This document shows positions 19,062 to 29,271 of a stretch of 35,491 nucleotides of DNA, piece after piece. The notes beneath the pieces were generated by a model that did not search any database, was not told where the DNA came from, and saw only the letters and a program-made list of their open reading frames with translations. This stretch comes from Pyrodictiaceae archaeon (GTDB lineage: Archaea; Thermoproteota; Thermoprotei_A; Sulfolobales; Pyrodictiaceae), in contig JALTZF010000122.1 of assembly GCA_027046265.1 (NCBI GenBank), forward strand, positions 1 to 35,491. The letters are read 5' to 3'. Each line of letters opens with the position of its first letter. The first letter of the stretch is position 1. A program made the translations under genes and the position numbers.

Positions 19062-19240
19062 TGGCCCATGAGGAGCCGTCCACCTAGAAGGAGCCCTCCA
19101 AGAAAGGGCCATGAACTGTTTGGGCGCCACCGAGGCTGCAAGCCAGGGTAGGCGCTGATGAGGCTTGGAAGGAGCGAGCCTAAGACGCTTCTAGGGCTGT
19201 GAGCGCAGCGGGGATTCTGAGTCTCAAGGCAGTCTATGAC
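19062..19240 (+). ncRNA. Candidate structured RNA (strand uncertain)
   Basis: Four consecutive stems: TGGCCC/GGGCCA (19062-19111), GCGCC/GGCGC enclosing GGCT/AGCC (19124-19155), AGGCT/AGCCT (19161-19181), GCTG/CAGC (19196-19209); no intact ORF. Confidence 0.3.
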
Positions 19241-19294
19241 TACTTCAGAAAACCAGCCTAGTCACACAACACTACTCTGCCCCCTACTATGGTG

Positions 19295-21202
19295 TTACTG
19301 TAGGCCAAGCCTCCTCTTAGCTTCTCTAATTGCTTTCTCAGCCTCAGAAACAGCCCACTCAAGGCCTAGCTTCTCAAGGGTTTCCCTGGTAGGAATACCC
19401 GTCTCTAAGTCGTATCCTCGATGCTTGTAGAACTCACGTAATGCGTCCTGGAAGTCTTCCCAGTCTAATGCAGCCTTGACACCTTTGAGTGGGCCATCAG
19501 CTATAGGCTCCATCCACCTCTTCGGTATAGTATCGTGTTCAGACACACGCCCAGCAAGTGCTGCATGTATACGTGCTAGTGCTTCTGTCCTCCACCCTAC
19601 AAGCATCATCTCCTCTGCACTCATCTCCAGTCCTGTCACAGCCCTATACATCCTTTCTACTTCACTTCTCTGGTATGGGACGAATGTGCATAGACCCAAG
19701 CTGTCCAAGACAGCTTTCCAGTCGCGGTCCTCTATGAGGCTCTTAACCATTCCGCGTGCCGGCCCCTTACTCGGAGGCTCATGGGGGCGCGGCCACCCCC
19801 GGAGGTGGCTTGCACCGATATCTGCCGTGGCATAGCTTATTGCAAAACCCCTCCTCCCACGTGGGTCCCATGCTGCTGCTTCGAGGCCTTTGACGTGTAC
19901 AGCCTCGTCATAGCCCCTGCCGAGTACTCGCGAAGCCTTCTCTACACCCTCAGCCAGCACCGCACCTATACCCTTCCGGTAGGCTATGAGCCTCGCTATC
20001 TCGCGGACTGCTTCGGCAGCCCCGAAGCGCGGCTCAATACTCAAGCCGCTAAGCTCTTCCTTCTTGATGAGGCCCTTCTCGTAGAGCTCCATGAACCAGC
20101 CTGCAACCTCTCCGAAGCTGATGCTGTCGAGGCCCAAGCTGTTTATAAGCCACTCAGTTAACAACACCTCGTCTGCATCTAGCACGTAGGGGTTAAGACC
20201 TAGCATTGCTAGGTTCTCATACTCTGGCTTGACAACTATGTGCTCAAGACCCTTCTTCTTGGGTCTGGCGAGCTTACTACACTTTACGGGGCAACCCCAC
20301 CCCCACAGTATCCCAGCGTACTCCTTGTAGGTCTCGCGTCCAACACCACGAGCATCTACGATGGCTTCACCCGACAGCTTCTTTGCCTCATCCTCGGGCA
20401 GCCACGGTCTTTGCCAGTGCTTGCCTGGGCACATGCTCAGCCGGGCACACACACTTACACCATCATTAGTCCCATAGCGTGCCCACGCACGTGTAGGCTC
20501 ATCGCCCTTTATCCTCTCGTAGACTTCACGGTAAACCCGCCTCCACTCATCCATATCTGCACGGGCTGGCACTTTGCTACCCCAGACAGCTATTGCCTTG
20601 AGCCTCATAGACCCCATGACTGCTCCTAGCCCACAGCGTCCAGCAGCACGGAAGCCGTCAACCATTATGTTAGCGTATCGTACAAGGTTCTCGCCTGCAG
20701 GCCCTATAGTAGCCACGCTAGCGCCTAGCCTTGTCTCCCTCCTTATTGCCTGCCATGTGTCCCACGTACTGCTACCCCATAGGTGTCTTGCCTCCCTAAA
20801 CTCGACATCGCCATTCTCAATATACAGGTAGACGGGGTCAGTTGAGCGCCCACTGATAACTAGAGCATCAAAGCCAGCTAGCCGGAGCTTTGAAGCGAAT
20901 ACCTGGCCTGCATAAGTATCGCAGAGGATGCCCGTAAGGGGGCTCTTTGCTAGGAACCCTATCTTTGAGGCGCCAGGAGCATGGGATGCTAGTCCTCCAG
21001 CTGAGACTACAAGCTTGTTCTCGTAGGGATTGAGGGGGTCAGCACTTGGCGCTATGTGCTTGAAGCCGTAGTAGTAGAGGAACCCCTTACCTCCTAGGAA
21101 CATCTTTACAGTGGCAAGGTCAATACTTCTTATCTCTGCTCTTCTGTTGGAGAGGTCTATGTATGCTATGCGGGAAGTATAGCCGTAAGCCAAGATGTGC
21201 AC
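19295..21202 (-). CDS. aor: Aldehyde:ferredoxin oxidoreductase (tungstopterin) family
   Basis: GGKGFLYYYGFKHI, GPAGENLVRYANIMVDGFRAAGRCGLGAVMGSMRLKAIAV, GWGCPVKCSK, SLGLCTFVPY. Confidence 0.93.
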   Translation of the reverse strand: MHILAYGYTSRIAYIDLSNRRAEIRSIDLATVKMFLGGKGFLYYYGFKHIAPSADPLNPYENKLVVSAGGLASHAPGASKIGFLAKSPLTGILCDTYAGQVFASKLRLAGFDALVISGRSTDPVYLYIENGDVEFREARHLWGSSTWDTWQAIRRETRLGASVATIGPAGENLVRYANIMVDGFRAAGRCGLGAVMGSMRLKAIAVWGSKVPARADMDEWRRVYREVYERIKGDEPTRAWARYGTNDGVSVCARLSMCPGKHWQRPWLPEDEAKKLSGEAIVDARGVGRETYKEYAGILWGWGCPVKCSKLARPKKKGLEHIVVKPEYENLAMLGLNPYVLDADEVLLTEWLINSLGLDSISFGEVAGWFMELYEKGLIKKEELSGLSIEPRFGAAEAVREIARLIAYRKGIGAVLAEGVEKASRVLGRGYDEAVHVKGLEAAAWDPRGRRGFAISYATADIGASHLRGWPRPHEPPSKGPARGMVKSLIEDRDWKAVLDSLGLCTFVPYQRSEVERMYRAVTGLEMSAEEMMLVGWRTEALARIHAALAGRVSEHDTIPKRWMEPIADGPLKGVKAALDWEDFQDALREFYKHRGYDLETGIPTRETLEKLGLEWAVSEAEKAIREAKRRLGLQ

Positions 21203-21405
21203 ACCCAGTGGCTAGCAGTTAATCGCACATAGTGGTAGTTACGTTGTGTAAGGGTAAAAGATTATGTAGTAGAATAGCACTATGGTTTGTTGCTAGTCAA
21301 GTAGGGTAACCACTATTATGCTCCTAATATCTAGAAATGATATAAGATTTAAATATTCATATAATGGCTAATAAGGCTTGAAGTGTATGCAAACGGTGTA
21401 AATGC

Positions 21406-22179
21406 ATGGAGAGAAACGTAGTTGTTATCGTTGATAGAGTCGAGAAAGTATACCCGGGCGGTGTCAGGGCGCTTAGAGGTATAAGCTTTAGTGTAAGAGA
21501 GGGGGAAATCTTCGGGCTTGTAGGCCCTAACGGTGCTGGTAAGACCACAGCTTTCCGCATTATTGCCTCATTGATTAAGCCTACTTCTGGTAAAGTTGTA
21601 GTAGATGGAGTAGACGTTGTTGCTAACCCCTTTGAGGCACGTAAACGCATAGCCTACGTACCCGAAGAAGTTGGAGGGTATCGCAGGCTTACTGGTCTTG
21701 AATACCTAAAGTTCATTGTTACAACATTCCTACGGGCGCGTGGTGCTCCTCGGGAGGAGGCTGAGAAAACTGTTGAGGAGGCAGTTGAGCTTACTGGGCT
21801 CCCAATGGAGAGGCTTAGCAAGGCTAAGATGGGGGATTACAGTAAGGGTATGAAAAGGAGGCTACAAGTAGCATGGGTTCTAGCTGTTAAGCCTAAGCTA
21901 GCGATACTTGATGAGCCTACTACTGGTCTTGACGTCGAGGCAAGCTATGAGCTGAGACACTTGATAAAAGAATACTCTAAGAGGTACGGGATGACTGTTC
22001 TGATAAGTAGCCATAATATGTTTGAAGTTGAGACTGTATGTGATAGAGTTGCACTGATAAAGGATGGAGTAATAATTGATGAGGGAGCGCCACGTGAGAT
22101 AATTGAGAAGTATGATGCTGTTAATCTTGAGGATGCATATATGAAGATTCTTTCTTCGAAAAAATCTGTGTATTCGTGA
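21406..22179 (+). CDS. ABC transporter ATP-binding protein
   Basis: GPNGAGKTT Walker A, YSKGMKRRLQVA signature, LAILDEPTTGLD Walker B. Confidence 0.95.
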   Translation: MERNVVVIVDRVEKVYPGGVRALRGISFSVREGEIFGLVGPNGAGKTTAFRIIASLIKPTSGKVVVDGVDVVANPFEARKRIAYVPEEVGGYRRLTGLEYLKFIVTTFLRARGAPREEAEKTVEEAVELTGLPMERLSKAKMGDYSKGMKRRLQVAWVLAVKPKLAILDEPTTGLDVEASYELRHLIKEYSKRYGMTVLISSHNMFEVETVCDRVALIKDGVIIDEGAPREIIEKYDAVNLEDAYMKILSSKKSVYS

Positions 22180-22206
22180 AGCTTGTTGTAGTGTGGTGGT
22201 ATTAGT

Positions 22207-23412
22207 TTGAAGTTGTTAGAGAAGGAGATTCGTGTACTTATGCGTGAACCTATGGTTATAGCTATGATAGTTCTCCCATTCATAATATATTCTTCAATGG
22301 CCCCATTCTATAGTGGTATTGCAGAGCAAACCAAGGAGGCTGTAAAGCTTGAAGGAGTAAAGACAGCTATTCTTTTGTGTGATGTTGATAAGGCTACAAG
22401 GCTACTCCTGGAGACTATTGTATCAAGGCATAAGACTAATATGACAGTAGACTTGCTGGAAGGCTGTAATGCTATTGATGTACTTGTAGAAGGCTATGAT
22501 GTAGTCACATTAATTAATGGTAGTATTCTGAAGCGTAGCCTTTCTATGTCATTATACATTAGGGGTAGTATTGAGAAGTTTACTAAGACTATGGCTTTGC
22601 CAGCTACTGCCTCAGCTGTATTCACAGACTTATTAGCCCAAGGTAGTGAAGAAAAGGTTAACATGACTGTTAAAAGCTATATCTACCTGAATAACAAGCT
22701 ATACAGTTTTAAGGAGCTAAGCTCAATATTCAACTCTTCAACAGTAATGATCATGGCACTATTCTTCATATTATTCCCTGCCGCGTCGCTAGGAGCAGTA
22801 CTCATTGGTGCTGAGAGAGAAGAGAGAATGCTAGATGTACTCCTCAGCCTCCCAGTTAGGAGAAGAGACATAGCTTTGACCAAGGCTACTGCGGCACTCA
22901 TAGTATCACTGCTGGCTGCAGCCTCAGCAATAGGTGGGTACATTGTTATGCTTACAAGGTCTGGTTTAGAGGTTCCATTCAGATTCTACTTCAGCACCCT
23001 AGACGTAGCACTCTACGCTGTAGCACTACTCTCAGAAGCATTCTTTGTTGTCATACTAGCAATGCTGATAAGCATATTTACATCAACAATTCGTGGTGCA
23101 CAAGCTGTAGCACCAATAGTTGCTTTCCCAGCACTAATACCATTCTTCATGCTTATGACGGGATTCCCACTATCATATAAGACAGCAGTAGTGCCATACA
23201 TGGCCTCTATATATAGCGTGCTTGCACCGTTAATAGGGAGAGACTATGCAGCAGTATCCATAGCAGCACAGTTTACTGAGGCACTAATAGCAGCAATAGT
23301 ATTCATAAAGGTTCTAGAGTCAGAAATAGCTGTTAGTGGCCCAGAAACACTCAAGCAAATAGTGAGGAAGCTCAAGCGGAGAAGGAAGATAAGTAGGGTC
23401 TTCCTCTCCTAG
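22207..23412 (+). CDS. ABC-2 type permease
   Basis: Follows the ATPase; EREERMLDVLLSLPVRRRDIALTKA ABC-2 motif; multiple TM helices; TTG start. Confidence 0.85.
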   Translation: MKLLEKEIRVLMREPMVIAMIVLPFIIYSSMAPFYSGIAEQTKEAVKLEGVKTAILLCDVDKATRLLLETIVSRHKTNMTVDLLEGCNAIDVLVEGYDVVTLINGSILKRSLSMSLYIRGSIEKFTKTMALPATASAVFTDLLAQGSEEKVNMTVKSYIYLNNKLYSFKELSSIFNSSTVMIMALFFILFPAASLGAVLIGAEREERMLDVLLSLPVRRRDIALTKATAALIVSLLAAASAIGGYIVMLTRSGLEVPFRFYFSTLDVALYAVALLSEAFFVVILAMLISIFTSTIRGAQAVAPIVAFPALIPFFMLMTGFPLSYKTAVVPYMASIYSVLAPLIGRDYAAVSIAAQFTEALIAAIVFIKVLESEIAVSGPETLKQIVRKLKRRRKISRVFLS

Positions 23413-23473
23413 TCTTCCCTAATTTTCTAGCAACCTCTCCTCTCATTCTACCCTTGCATTAACTGCTAATTCT

Positions 23474-24289
23474 TCACATTCTACCTATACCTTTTACACC
23501 ATGTATTCTCACATACCTGTCCTCAACATACTTATAGTATAGGAGTCCAGCAGTAAGCATTCCGGCACCCAGTATACCTGATAAAGCCACTTCGAGGCCT
23601 AAGCCTAGGTAGGGCTCTATTCTTACAGCGCCGTAGCGTAATACCTCGGCTGCATGAGAGTACGGGATAACAATTGCTACTAGTCTTAGCGGCCTAGGCA
23701 GCATTTCTACAGGGGTAGCTATGCCTCCAACTATGAATACAACAAAGTTGGAAATATCGAGTAACGTGCCTGGGATACTTAGCCGGAGCCCAGTAGCAGA
23801 TAGTATTAAGCCGTACCCTAGAGCCATTGCAATCATGCACATTAACCCGTAGGCTATAAATAATGGGTTATCAGCTATATCCATGCCTCCCACGACGCTG
23901 CTTAGTACAAAGTAGACTAATGCTATTGCTATTATAGACTCGAATACAACGCTGACTAGTCTTCCAGAAAGAAGTGTACTCAAGCTAGTATTATGGAGGA
24001 AGTGTTCTTCGACAAGACCTGTTGTAACTAGGAACCACGTAGTCCACCCCGCTATGAATAGTACCGTGTAGCTTACAGTATTCCACGCTGATACACCCCA
24101 GAACATGACTGGCGCTATTCTAGGCAAGTCCTCTGGTTTAGCGAAGAGTATAGCGCCTAGAAGGAATATTGTGACCCAGAGCATAGTGTTTATAGAACTA
24201 TTTATGAAGCTATACTTATACCTCCATGTCCTGAGTGCGTGAAGGTATAGTATTGCTTTGAGCTTGTAGGCTTTCTCACTCAAACCCAT
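23474..24289 (-). CDS. ABC-2 type permease
   Basis: Hydrophobic ORF with ABC-2-like VFIVGGIATPVEMLPRPLRLVAIVIPYSHAAEVLRYG. Confidence 0.8.
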   Translation of the reverse strand: MGLSEKAYKLKAILYLHALRTWRYKYSFINSSINTMLWVTIFLLGAILFAKPEDLPRIAPVMFWGVSAWNTVSYTVLFIAGWTTWFLVTTGLVEEHFLHNTSLSTLLSGRLVSVVFESIIAIALVYFVLSSVVGGMDIADNPLFIAYGLMCMIAMALGYGLILSATGLRLSIPGTLLDISNFVVFIVGGIATPVEMLPRPLRLVAIVIPYSHAAEVLRYGAVRIEPYLGLGLEVALSGILGAGMLTAGLLYYKYVEDRYVRIHGVKGIGRM

Positions 24290-25091
24290 ACATTCTCACC
24301 CTAGCCTCAACTCTCGAGAGCAGTGGCACTGTGAAGAGGTTGTAGGCGAAAGCCATGAGTGTCAGAGCGTAGATTGCTACATACAACTGGCCTGCCGCAG
24401 TCGTCGAGGCCAGCGACTTAGCTATATCCACTACATACCTTACAGGGACTACTACTGAGACTTCTTGGAGTATTTTAGGGAGTATCGTGACTGGATAGAA
24501 TACTCCAGATACGAGGAGCATAAATGGTGCTAGACTACTAGCAACATTACTCTCCTCCTTAGTAGTAAGTACGAGCCCTGCAACTATAACTGAAAGACCT
24601 GCCAGGGGGAGCATGCCAAGTATTATTGATGCATAGAGTGAAGTCACCAGCATAAAGCCCCTCAAGCCCTCAATATAGACAGCAACGGGTAGTGCTGATA
24701 TCACAGAGATTGCTGGAGACAAGAGTACTGATGGTATGCTAGCAGAAAGCAAACGCTTCGAGAGAGGCATAGGTACGAGAATAAGATAGGGTAGTGTACC
24801 ATTCCACCTATTGTAGAGCGTGTACCCTGCAACTTCGTCTATTATGAATACCGAGCTCATAGCAACAGTGCTAGCCGAGACTACGAAGAGTACTGGGCTA
24901 CGCACTCCAAGCCTCTCAGCGTACATTCTAGGGTCTCCAAAGAGGTAGCCCAGGCCTAGTAGCAGCATCATCATTAGGTAGGGCCAGATGAATGCTGCGA
25001 ATAAGAAGGCTCGGTTGTTCTTGTAGAACCTTATGTATGAGTAGAACTCAGCCCTTACAGCATCCATGAACCTTACAGATAAAGCCTTCAC
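24276..25091 (-). CDS. ABC-2 type permease
   Basis: SGVFYPVTILPKILQEVSVVVPVRYVVD; overlaps neighbours on both sides. Confidence 0.82.
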   Translation of the reverse strand: MKALSVRFMDAVRAEFYSYIRFYKNNRAFLFAAFIWPYLMMMLLLGLGYLFGDPRMYAERLGVRSPVLFVVSASTVAMSSVFIIDEVAGYTLYNRWNGTLPYLILVPMPLSKRLLSASIPSVLLSPAISVISALPVAVYIEGLRGFMLVTSLYASIILGMLPLAGLSVIVAGLVLTTKEESNVASSLAPFMLLVSGVFYPVTILPKILQEVSVVVPVRYVVDIAKSLASTTAAGQLYVAIYALTLMAFAYNLFTVPLLSRVEARVRMYGFE

Positions 25092-26116
25092 TTTTCTTCA
25101 CCACTAGTCAATGCTATAAATACGTCTTCAAGACTAGGCTTTGCAATCTCAATACTCCTAACACGGTAGCCTATCCCAGACAACAACCCCACTATACGGG
25201 CAATAGTCTCCTCCTCCTCGCCAGGCCTAGCAAGTACGCGCAGAACATTTCTTCCCTCCTTATCCACAGACAAGCTAAACTTCTCAACGCCAAGCTCACG
25301 TCTCAGTTTAGCTTCAAGAGACGAAGCTTCTACGATTGTGCTTCTCGAAGTAAACCTTACTATGACGGGTACCTCCTTTGCTACAAGACTCTTGAGCTCC
25401 TCAGGCGAGCCCTTAGCTATTATTCTTCCCTTAGCTATTATCGCTACACGGTCACATATGAGTTCAGCCTCATACATGTTATGTGTGGTTACGAGCACAG
25501 CTTTGCCCTCCTCTCTTGCAAGCCTTACAATGAGTTCTCTAATCCTCCTAGCTGATGGAGGGTCAAGTCCTAGTGTTGGCTCATCAAGGATGAGTATTGG
25601 TGGATCGTGGACCAGCGCTCTTGCAAGAGCAAGCCTAGCCTTCATACCTAGAGAATACTCCTCATACAGCTTATCAGCAGCACCAAGCTCTGTTAGTGAG
25701 ACAAGCCTCAATACCTCTTCAACGCGCTTCTCGAGCTCTACTCCACGGAGGCCACGGAGCATCGCAAAGTAGCGTAGATTCTCGCGGCCCGTCAGCTTCC
25801 AGAAGAACCCCCTCTCAACACTAAGAACAACACCTATATGCTTCCTAACCTCTATGTACTCACTAACAACATCGTATCCCGCAACACGGGCCCAGCCCTT
25901 ATCCGGTAAAAGTAGCGTAGATAAGATCTTCACAGTAGTAGTCTTCCCAGCACCATTGGGGCCTAAGAGGCCAAAGACCTCACCCCACCTGGTCTCAAGA
26001 TCTACTCCACGTAGCGCTTCTATAGTCTTCTTTACTCTACGAAGAAACCCCCTTCTCTCATAAGTAACGTAACGCTTGACGAGCCCTCGGGCAATAATGG
26101 CACTACTAGAAGACAA
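25088..26116 (-). CDS. ABC transporter ATP-binding protein
   Basis: GPNGAGKTTTVK, YSLGMKARLALARAL, LILDEPTLGLDPPSAR. Confidence 0.95.
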   Translation of the reverse strand: MSSSSAIIARGLVKRYVTYERRGFLRRVKKTIEALRGVDLETRWGEVFGLLGPNGAGKTTTVKILSTLLLPDKGWARVAGYDVVSEYIEVRKHIGVVLSVERGFFWKLTGRENLRYFAMLRGLRGVELEKRVEEVLRLVSLTELGAADKLYEEYSLGMKARLALARALVHDPPILILDEPTLGLDPPSARRIRELIVRLAREEGKAVLVTTHNMYEAELICDRVAIIAKGRIIAKGSPEELKSLVAKEVPVIVRFTSRSTIVEASSLEAKLRRELGVEKFSLSVDKEGRNVLRVLARPGEEEETIARIVGLLSGIGYRVRSIEIAKPSLEDVFIALTSGEEK

Positions 26117-26249
26117 TGTATCATAGCACCCTCCACCGAACCAAGCTGCTCCATAAGCTCAAGAATGCTAGTAGCCGCAGCACTGATATAGATTTCCCTT
26201 AACTGTAACAAGGAATAGAACGGAAAGGAGGTAAAATAGAGTGAAACGT

Positions 26250-27794
26250 TTAGACTTTGTCTATTTTGAGGAGTATTGGCCTCCTCAAGGGGTTCATGAG
26301 GCCTGCCACGTAGAATTCTCTCCTGCCAAGCATTGCTAGGCTAGCCTCGTTGACTCTCCCCAAGTCAAGGTAGCCACTCAGCTCTTGTAGGTCACCAGTA
26401 CTCTGCAGTTTTGAGAAGAACACCGTTCCCAGGTTACTCCTCACACCGGGTCTTATATCCCTGCTTATGCGCTGGCTAGCGACGACAATGAAGTAACCCC
26501 ATTTCCTCCCTTCACGCGCGATGGTTTCAAGTGCTCTGCCAGCCTCGCCGCAGTACTCACAAGCATAGTTTTGCGCCTCGTCAACGACTAAGCCTAGGTT
26601 TACTGGTTCTCCACGACGCCTTATCTCGTCCCAGCCAGCGTCAGCAATACTAGCCACAATCGCTCGCTTAATCTCTATGTCTTGTTCATCACTCAAGTCA
26701 ATGATGACAACGCCTTCTCGTAGAGCCATTGCTATTATGTCGCTTGGCTCAAGCTTCCTCATGGCGAGACTCGTGAACAAGTGTTCTGGAACACGCAGCC
26801 TTACAAAGAGCTTTATCTTGTTTACAGTCTCAAACCTCATGTTGAGTCTACGCGCAGCAGTCGCCAAGTATTGGAGGAAGAGAGACCTCAAATCATTGTT
26901 GCTAGAGCCCTGGCTTGCATAGCTTGCTAGAGAGGACTGAGACTGCTTCTTGAGGGCTGGCACTATCTCGCTGCAATCCTCAACATCATATCTTCCCCCA
27001 CCGTCACGGTAGACTTTCATTGCAAAACACATGGCTACAAGCTCTACAGCATCTCGCTGGTAGCCGCTAATTTCGAGGTAGCGTGACACTGTTGAAGCGT
27101 ATATGACAGGGTTAATCCTTATCTCTCCAGAGCGCACGATCCTTGCGTCAAGCTCGCCTGCTCTTGGGGCATAGTCTACACCACTATGATCAAATACTAT
27201 AAGGCTAAAACCGCTACTACGCAGCTCCCGGAGCAAGCGCAGAATGAGCCTACTCTTACCCGTGCCAGTAGCCCCGAAGACCCCAACATGGTAGCTTGTC
27301 CACCTAGAGTCTAGGGGGAGTCTCCAGCCAGTATACTTGTGTGAACCAACACTAATCGTAGAGTCCCTGCCTAAGCCGAGGTAGTCTGTGAGCCAGTCAG
27401 CACTACGAAGCTTATACACTCTAGACCCTGGCGTCGGTGCATAAGTGTTAGAGTCTACAGACTTAGTACCTCCACAGTATTCTCCACCATTGCATACTCC
27501 AGCGTATACCTCTACGTAGGCGTTAGCAAAAGGCATAACAATCTCTTCATCTAGTGCCTCAGGGTTCTCAGCATAGATGTTGTGGATACTCCTCTTGAGG
27601 AAAGGCTCATACTTCGTAACCCACCTAATAACGCCTAGAACATAGTAGCCCTCAACGTGGGGGTCAACAATAACAGCTAGGTCCTCCTCGCGGACCTCGA
27701 GTTCTCTATCCCTCCTCAACATGAATGGTACTAGTGAGGAGCTAGCACCACTAAGGACAACGCCAACTTCTACTGCATCAGAGAGGTGTAGCAT
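26250..27794 (-). CDS. HerA-like (DUF87/FtsK-HerA superfamily) ATPase
   Basis: VGVFGATGTGKSRLILRLLRELR Walker A; LGLVVDEAQNYA Walker B; VASQRISRDIRPGVRSNLGTVFFSKL. Confidence 0.8.
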   Translation of the reverse strand: MLHLSDAVEVGVVLSGASSSLVPFMLRRDRELEVREEDLAVIVDPHVEGYYVLGVIRWVTKYEPFLKRSIHNIYAENPEALDEEIVMPFANAYVEVYAGVCNGGEYCGGTKSVDSNTYAPTPGSRVYKLRSADWLTDYLGLGRDSTISVGSHKYTGWRLPLDSRWTSYHVGVFGATGTGKSRLILRLLRELRSSGFSLIVFDHSGVDYAPRAGELDARIVRSGEIRINPVIYASTVSRYLEISGYQRDAVELVAMCFAMKVYRDGGGRYDVEDCSEIVPALKKQSQSSLASYASQGSSNNDLRSLFLQYLATAARRLNMRFETVNKIKLFVRLRVPEHLFTSLAMRKLEPSDIIAMALREGVVIIDLSDEQDIEIKRAIVASIADAGWDEIRRRGEPVNLGLVVDEAQNYACEYCGEAGRALETIAREGRKWGYFIVVASQRISRDIRPGVRSNLGTVFFSKLQSTGDLQELSGYLDLGRVNEASLAMLGRREFYVAGLMNPLRRPILLKIDKV

Positions 27795-27972
27795 ACTCTT
27801 TACACCATAAACTCTTAAGAGTTACTCCATAGAAGTTATTGAGCAGAAATACTAGATAAGGAGCGCGGAATAAACGCCTTGTGTCATATGCTAGGAGGGT
27901 GTGCTAGTGCGAACCTAGTGGATGAGTAGATGGTTAAGATCTAAAAACGATGAACAGTGTCTTGAGCCTGTT

Positions 27973-28146
27973 TTAGCTTGTTAACCTGACTATTTTTGGT
28001 TGTGGCTGTACCTTGTAGTCTTCGAGTTTTAGGTATAGCTCTATTGCTTTGCGTATTATCTCGCTCCGTGTAACTCCCTTTAGCCGTGCAAACATGTCAA
28101 GTCTCTCTAAGAGTTCCTCATCAGCTTTGAATGTTATGACTCTCAT
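27973..28146 (-). CDS. Ribbon-helix-helix DNA-binding protein, 57 aa
   Basis: Below the ORF-track length cutoff. Translates [57 protein letters not shown]. Confidence 0.8.
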   Translation of the reverse strand: MRVITFKADEELLERLDMFARLKGVTRSEIIRKAIELYLKLEDYKVQPQPKIVRLTS

Positions 28147-28303
28147 ATCTTATCCCCCAGCCCCAGGCTTACTCTACTAGTATCCTGCTCTCTCTAGGGT
28201 GTTTCCAAGACGGGTATTACTGGAGAAGTCTTACAAGAAGAAGACAGAGTGCGTTCCACTTATATAGAGGGCTCTTGAAGAGAATCTACTAGGGGCAGAC
28301 ACA

Positions 28304-28672
28304 GTGCCCACAGTACATCTATCACTGCCAGAGGCAGTATACAGTGAGCTCAAGGAGCTAGCTGCAGAGCTTGGCATACAAGTTACAGACTTAATCAAGG
28401 TAATGATACGTGAAGGTATTGAAAAGAGGAGAGCAGAGCTACTCGAGCGTAGGCGTAGGCAACAGCAAGAAGCTACTGAGACACTAATACAAGTACTCCA
28501 GAAGATAGAAAAGCTACAACAACAACTCGAGGAATACCAGACTTTCGTTGAAGGCGAGCTATACAGGATAAACCAGAGCCTAAAGAGCCTTAAACACCGT
28601 GTCACAAAGCTCGAAGACATGGTAGAAGAGAGACTCATACCTGTGGAGACGCCAGAACTAGTTCAACCCTAA
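28304..28672 (+). CDS. Ribbon-helix-helix protein with long coiled coil
   Basis: VHLSLPEAVYSELKELAAELGIQVTDLIKVMIREGIEKRRAEL followed by heptad-rich Q/E/L helices; GTG start; TATA-like TTATATA about 40 bp upstream. Confidence 0.7.
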   Translation: MPTVHLSLPEAVYSELKELAAELGIQVTDLIKVMIREGIEKRRAELLERRRRQQQEATETLIQVLQKIEKLQQQLEEYQTFVEGELYRINQSLKSLKHRVTKLEDMVEERLIPVETPELVQP

Positions 28673-29271
28673 GAAGATGCATTTGTCATGTTCACGTAAT
28701 TCTACACCCATAATATTAGATTGCCTATTCCTTAGACTGTACAATCCTATGCGAGGTTATGGCTTTCATCTAGTCATGATGTCTAGCCTATTTGTATGGT
28801 TCGTTGTACAGTTCAAGCTCATCATTATTCATGTTGTAGTCTTATGCTCATCTAAGGCACACAGCAATATTTTTAGACTAGTTTACAAACATGTTAACTG
28901 ATATGTAGTAATCCTCTAGAAGGCCGGAATAACGTTACAATATTGTAAACAGTTTATCGAGACAGGAGTAATACACAGTAGTAAACTATGAAGAAATTAC
29001 TTGTGCAAAGTCATACTATTTCTAGGAAACGAGAAGGATAGTAGAGGCTAGTTGCACAGGAAAGAGTAGCAATAAACTCTTCTGAGGGTCCTACACTATA
29101 ATAGGAGTAATACCTCGTAAGTAATACCTAGTACTCGGATGATGTTAGGCTGTGAGCCGACACTCCAACCCTAAATAGGCATGGGGAACAGGCTAGGCAC
29201 TGATTATATAACAGCCCTACTTAGCCCTACACAAAATACTCAATTAAACCAGTGACCTATCGGAATGTCAC

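Noticed and set aside
19157-19185. GGAAGGAGCGAGCCTAAG resembles the SRP RNA helix-8 GGAAGGAAGCAGCC motif
   Set aside because: The invariant AGCA side and matching 5' symmetric loop are not preserved, and no archaeal SRP Alu/S-domain architecture or 300-nt end pairing is visible.
12692-20831. Numerous antisense ORFs opposite acnA, icd, gltA and aor
   Set aside because: They mirror strong conserved CDSs on the minus strand and have no protein-like signatures.
28677-28901. 74-aa plus-strand ORF MHLSCSRNSTPIIL...
   Set aside because: AT-rich low-complexity hydrophobic translation with no domain features; likely random open frame.
29139-29206. Possible C/D-box sRNA (GATGATG ... CTGA with two 12-nt guides)
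   Set aside because: C' box is poor (ATGGGGA) and D'-C' spacing is too long; no rRNA target could be verified by eye.
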